Shown: one piece after another, positions 62,447 to 64,000 of the stretch
How positions within the stretch are numbered: position 1 is the first letter of the stretch
Layout: each line of letters starts with the position of its first letter
DNA from: Salinibacterium sp. NG253
Lineage (GTDB): Bacteria > Actinomycetota > Actinomycetes > Actinomycetales > Microbacteriaceae
Assembly: GCF_015864945.1 (NCBI RefSeq)
Contig: NZ_JADYWF010000001.1
Span: forward strand, 62,378 to 126,377
Reading direction: 5' to 3'
DNA: 64,000 nucleotides
The notes under the pieces: model-generated
What the model saw: the letters and a program-made list of their open reading frames with translations, nothing else
The model's database searches: none
What the model was told of the DNA's origin: nothing
Translations under genes and position numbers: made by a program

Positions 62447-63888
62447 TCTTTCCTGATTTGTCTATGCCGTTGCCCGGACCACTGCGCTCGGCGCACTTTG
62501 TTGGTGTCGGTGGCGCAGGCATGAGCGGAATCGCCCGCATGTTTTTGGATGCCGGAATCACGGTTACCGGCTCCGACAAGGCGGCGAACGCAAACACCGC
62601 ATCGCTGAACGCAGCGGGTGCCACGATCTCGATCGGCCATGACGCCGCTCACCTCGGAGATGCGGAAGCGCTGGTGTACACGGGCGCGCTCTGGCCCGAT
62701 AATCCCGAGTACCTCGCTGCGGTTGAGCGTGGCATCCCTGTCTTGCACCGTTCTCAAGCCCTTGCTTGGTTAGTGGGATCGACCCGCTTAGTTGCCGTTG
62801 CGGGTGCTCATGGCAAGACAACGTCGACCGGGATGATTATCACTGCGCTGCGCGAGCTTGGCACGTCGCCGAGCTTTGTGAATGGCGGAGTGATTCAGGG
62901 TCTTGGCACCAGTTCGGGCTCAGGAACCGATGATTTATTTGTGGTCGAAGCAGACGAGTCTGATGGCTCATTCTTGCTGTACTCCACCGCTGTTGCCCTG
63001 ATCACCAATGTTGATGCGGATCACCTCGACCACTACGGCTCCCACGACGCCTTCGATGACGCGTTCGTTGAGTTTGCGTCGCGTGCTACTGAGGCCGTCG
63101 TCGTGTCCAGCGATGATGCTGGCGCGATTCGGGTGACCAAGCGACTCACGCACGACAATGTGGTGACGTTTGGTGAAGCGGATGACGCGACTGTGCGCAT
63201 CCATTCCGTCACGTCTCTCGGGCCCGTGGCATTCACGGTCGTTGTCGATGGTCGCGAAGAGCGGGTGCAACTCGCTGTTCCTGGGCACCACAACGCTCTT
63301 AACGCTGCAGGCGCGATTGCGGTACTGATCGGGCTTGGTCACGAACTGGGAGCCGCCATTGATGCGGTTTCCACTTTTGCGGGCACGCAGCGCCGTTTCG
63401 AGCTGCACGCTGTCGTCGATGGAGTGAGCGTGTACGACGACTACGCTCATCACCCCACCGAAGTCGAAGCAGCCCTCAGCGGCGCCCGCAGTGTGTTGGG
63501 CAACGGCCGGCTGATCGCTGTGCACCAACCTCACCTCTTCAGCCGCACCCGTGACATGGCGCCTGAATTTGCCGAGGTTTACGAACGCTTGGCAGACCAC
63601 ACCGTTGTTCTCGGAGTGTTCGGTGCGCGTGAGGACCCAATTCCTGGTGTCACCGGAGAACTCGTCTCGTCTGGTTTTGTCGATCCTTCGCGGGTTGACT
63701 ACCAGCCCGACTGGGAGCTGGCGGCGCAACGCGTCGCTGAGATCGCTCAGGAGGGCGACATTGTCATGACTCTGAGCTGTGGTGATGTGTATCGCATCAT
63801 CCCGCAGCTTGTCGCAGCGATCGATCGTTATCCCGTTGTCGAGGCATCCGAGACGGTCGCAGATCAGGTGCCGAGTGAAGAGGCCTGA
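62443..63888 (+). CDS. murC: UDP-MurNAc-L-alanine ligase MurC
   Basis: 481 residues. [18 protein letters not shown] at the start, ATP loop [30 protein letters not shown] and [15 protein letters not shown] are MurC markers. It attaches L-alanine to UDP-MurNAc. The start overlaps murG by ATGA, and the stop overlaps the ftsQ start region by 14 bases. Confidence 0.97.
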   Translation: MIFPDLSMPLPGPLRSAHFVGVGGAGMSGIARMFLDAGITVTGSDKAANANTASLNAAGATISIGHDAAHLGDAEALVYTGALWPDNPEYLAAVERGIPVLHRSQALAWLVGSTRLVAVAGAHGKTTSTGMIITALRELGTSPSFVNGGVIQGLGTSSGSGTDDLFVVEADESDGSFLLYSTAVALITNVDADHLDHYGSHDAFDDAFVEFASRATEAVVVSSDDAGAIRVTKRLTHDNVVTFGEADDATVRIHSVTSLGPVAFTVVVDGREERVQLAVPGHHNALNAAGAIAVLIGLGHELGAAIDAVSTFAGTQRRFELHAVVDGVSVYDDYAHHPTEVEAALSGARSVLGNGRLIAVHQPHLFSRTRDMAPEFAEVYERLADHTVVLGVFGAREDPIPGVTGELVSSGFVDPSRVDYQPDWELAAQRVAEIAQEGDIVMTLSCGDVYRIIPQLVAAIDRYPVVEASETVADQVPSEEA

Positions 63889-64000
63889 AGGGTTCGATAA
63901 GTCTGCTGCCCAGCCGGATCCGCCTCCGGCGAAGTCTCGCCGAAAGCGTTCGTCGCAGCCGGAGAAAGATGCCACATCCTCCCGCGCGCCGAAGTCCGGG
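63875..64000 (+). CDS. ftsQ: FtsQ, N-terminal part (cut by window end)
   Basis: GTG 63875 opens a frame that stays open to the window end (42 codons). The product so far is a basic, Pro/Ser/Lys-rich cytoplasmic tail, as expected before the single membrane helix of FtsQ. The call rests on position after murC and on this tail; the POTRA and beta domains lie outside the window. Confidence 0.75.
   Translation, partial: MKRPEGFDKSAAQPDPPPAKSRRKRSSQPEKDATSSRAPKSG

Noticed and set aside
1-64000. Mobile elements, prophage, CRISPR, toxin-antitoxin and anti-phage systems.
   Set aside because: No transposase, integrase, phage or cas-like gene, no array of repeats, and gene style is uniform over the window.

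Overview
The window reads as chromosomal DNA of a moderately GC-rich actinobacterium, most likely a member of the Microbacteriaceae (an inference from gene content: a class II DAHP synthase, Rv2175c-like and Rv2578c-like genes, a GarA/FtsR/MerR run, a PASTA kinase and a dcw cluster of actinobacterial type). It is gene-dense, with about 62 protein genes. I see no rRNA, tRNA, CRISPR array, insertion sequence or prophage. No gap between genes exceeds about 250 bases.

Layout. 1-5972: a divergent pair (retropepsin-like RimB-type protease and RimK fused to an RCK_C domain), an ASCH protein, an M23 peptidase, an ABC-2 exporter and a methyltransferase. 5979-10949: a sulfur/persulfide cluster on the minus strand (two tiny cysteine-rich proteins, a CstB-like persulfide dioxygenase-rhodanese, a TauE exporter, DUF4395, a rhodanese lipoprotein, an alpha/beta hydrolase), divergent from a CstR-like repressor with two matching operators between them. 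10979-29915: mixed metabolic and regulatory genes, including a serine hydrolase, a cold-shock-DUF1294 fusion, phosphoketolase, a cation antiporter, two luciferase-like monooxygenases (one divergent from a flavin reductase), an NYN-LOTUS protein, DsrE with a TetR regulator, a radical SAM gene under an SOS box, and an ArsR-SRPBCC-DUF4287 operon. 30045-35241: a DsbA/CcdA-type redox pair, S4 and LRV-repeat proteins, then pgsA-garA-ftsR-merR. 35427-46070: a ParA ATPase, pyruvate carboxylase, a second ParA/MinD-like ATPase, peptide deformylase, acyl-CoA synthetase, acyltransferase and DAHP synthase. 46120-51829: PASTA kinase, LysM cell-wall protein, Rv2175c-like DNA-binding protein, polyprenyl synthetase and a DUF3040 protein. 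52009-64000: the division and cell-wall cluster mraZ-rsmH-ftsL-ftsI-murF-mraY-murD-ftsW-murG-murC-ftsQ, without murE, running off the right edge inside ftsQ.

Regulation is unusually readable. Eleven start codons lie exactly six bases after a TANNNT or CANNNT hexamer, the geometry of leaderless transcription. Several palindromic operators are visible: twin CstR-type sites, twin TetR sites, an ArsR site across a start codon, a LexA box and MraZ repeats. A 9-bp-phased triple GTNAC repeat sits just upstream of a well-formed promoter for the LysM gene and looks like an MtrA-type activator site.

The most interesting unit is the CstR-linked cluster. Its two small paralogous cysteine/histidine proteins (37 and 61 residues) share an almost identical N-terminal half, are the promoter-proximal genes, and have no function I can name.
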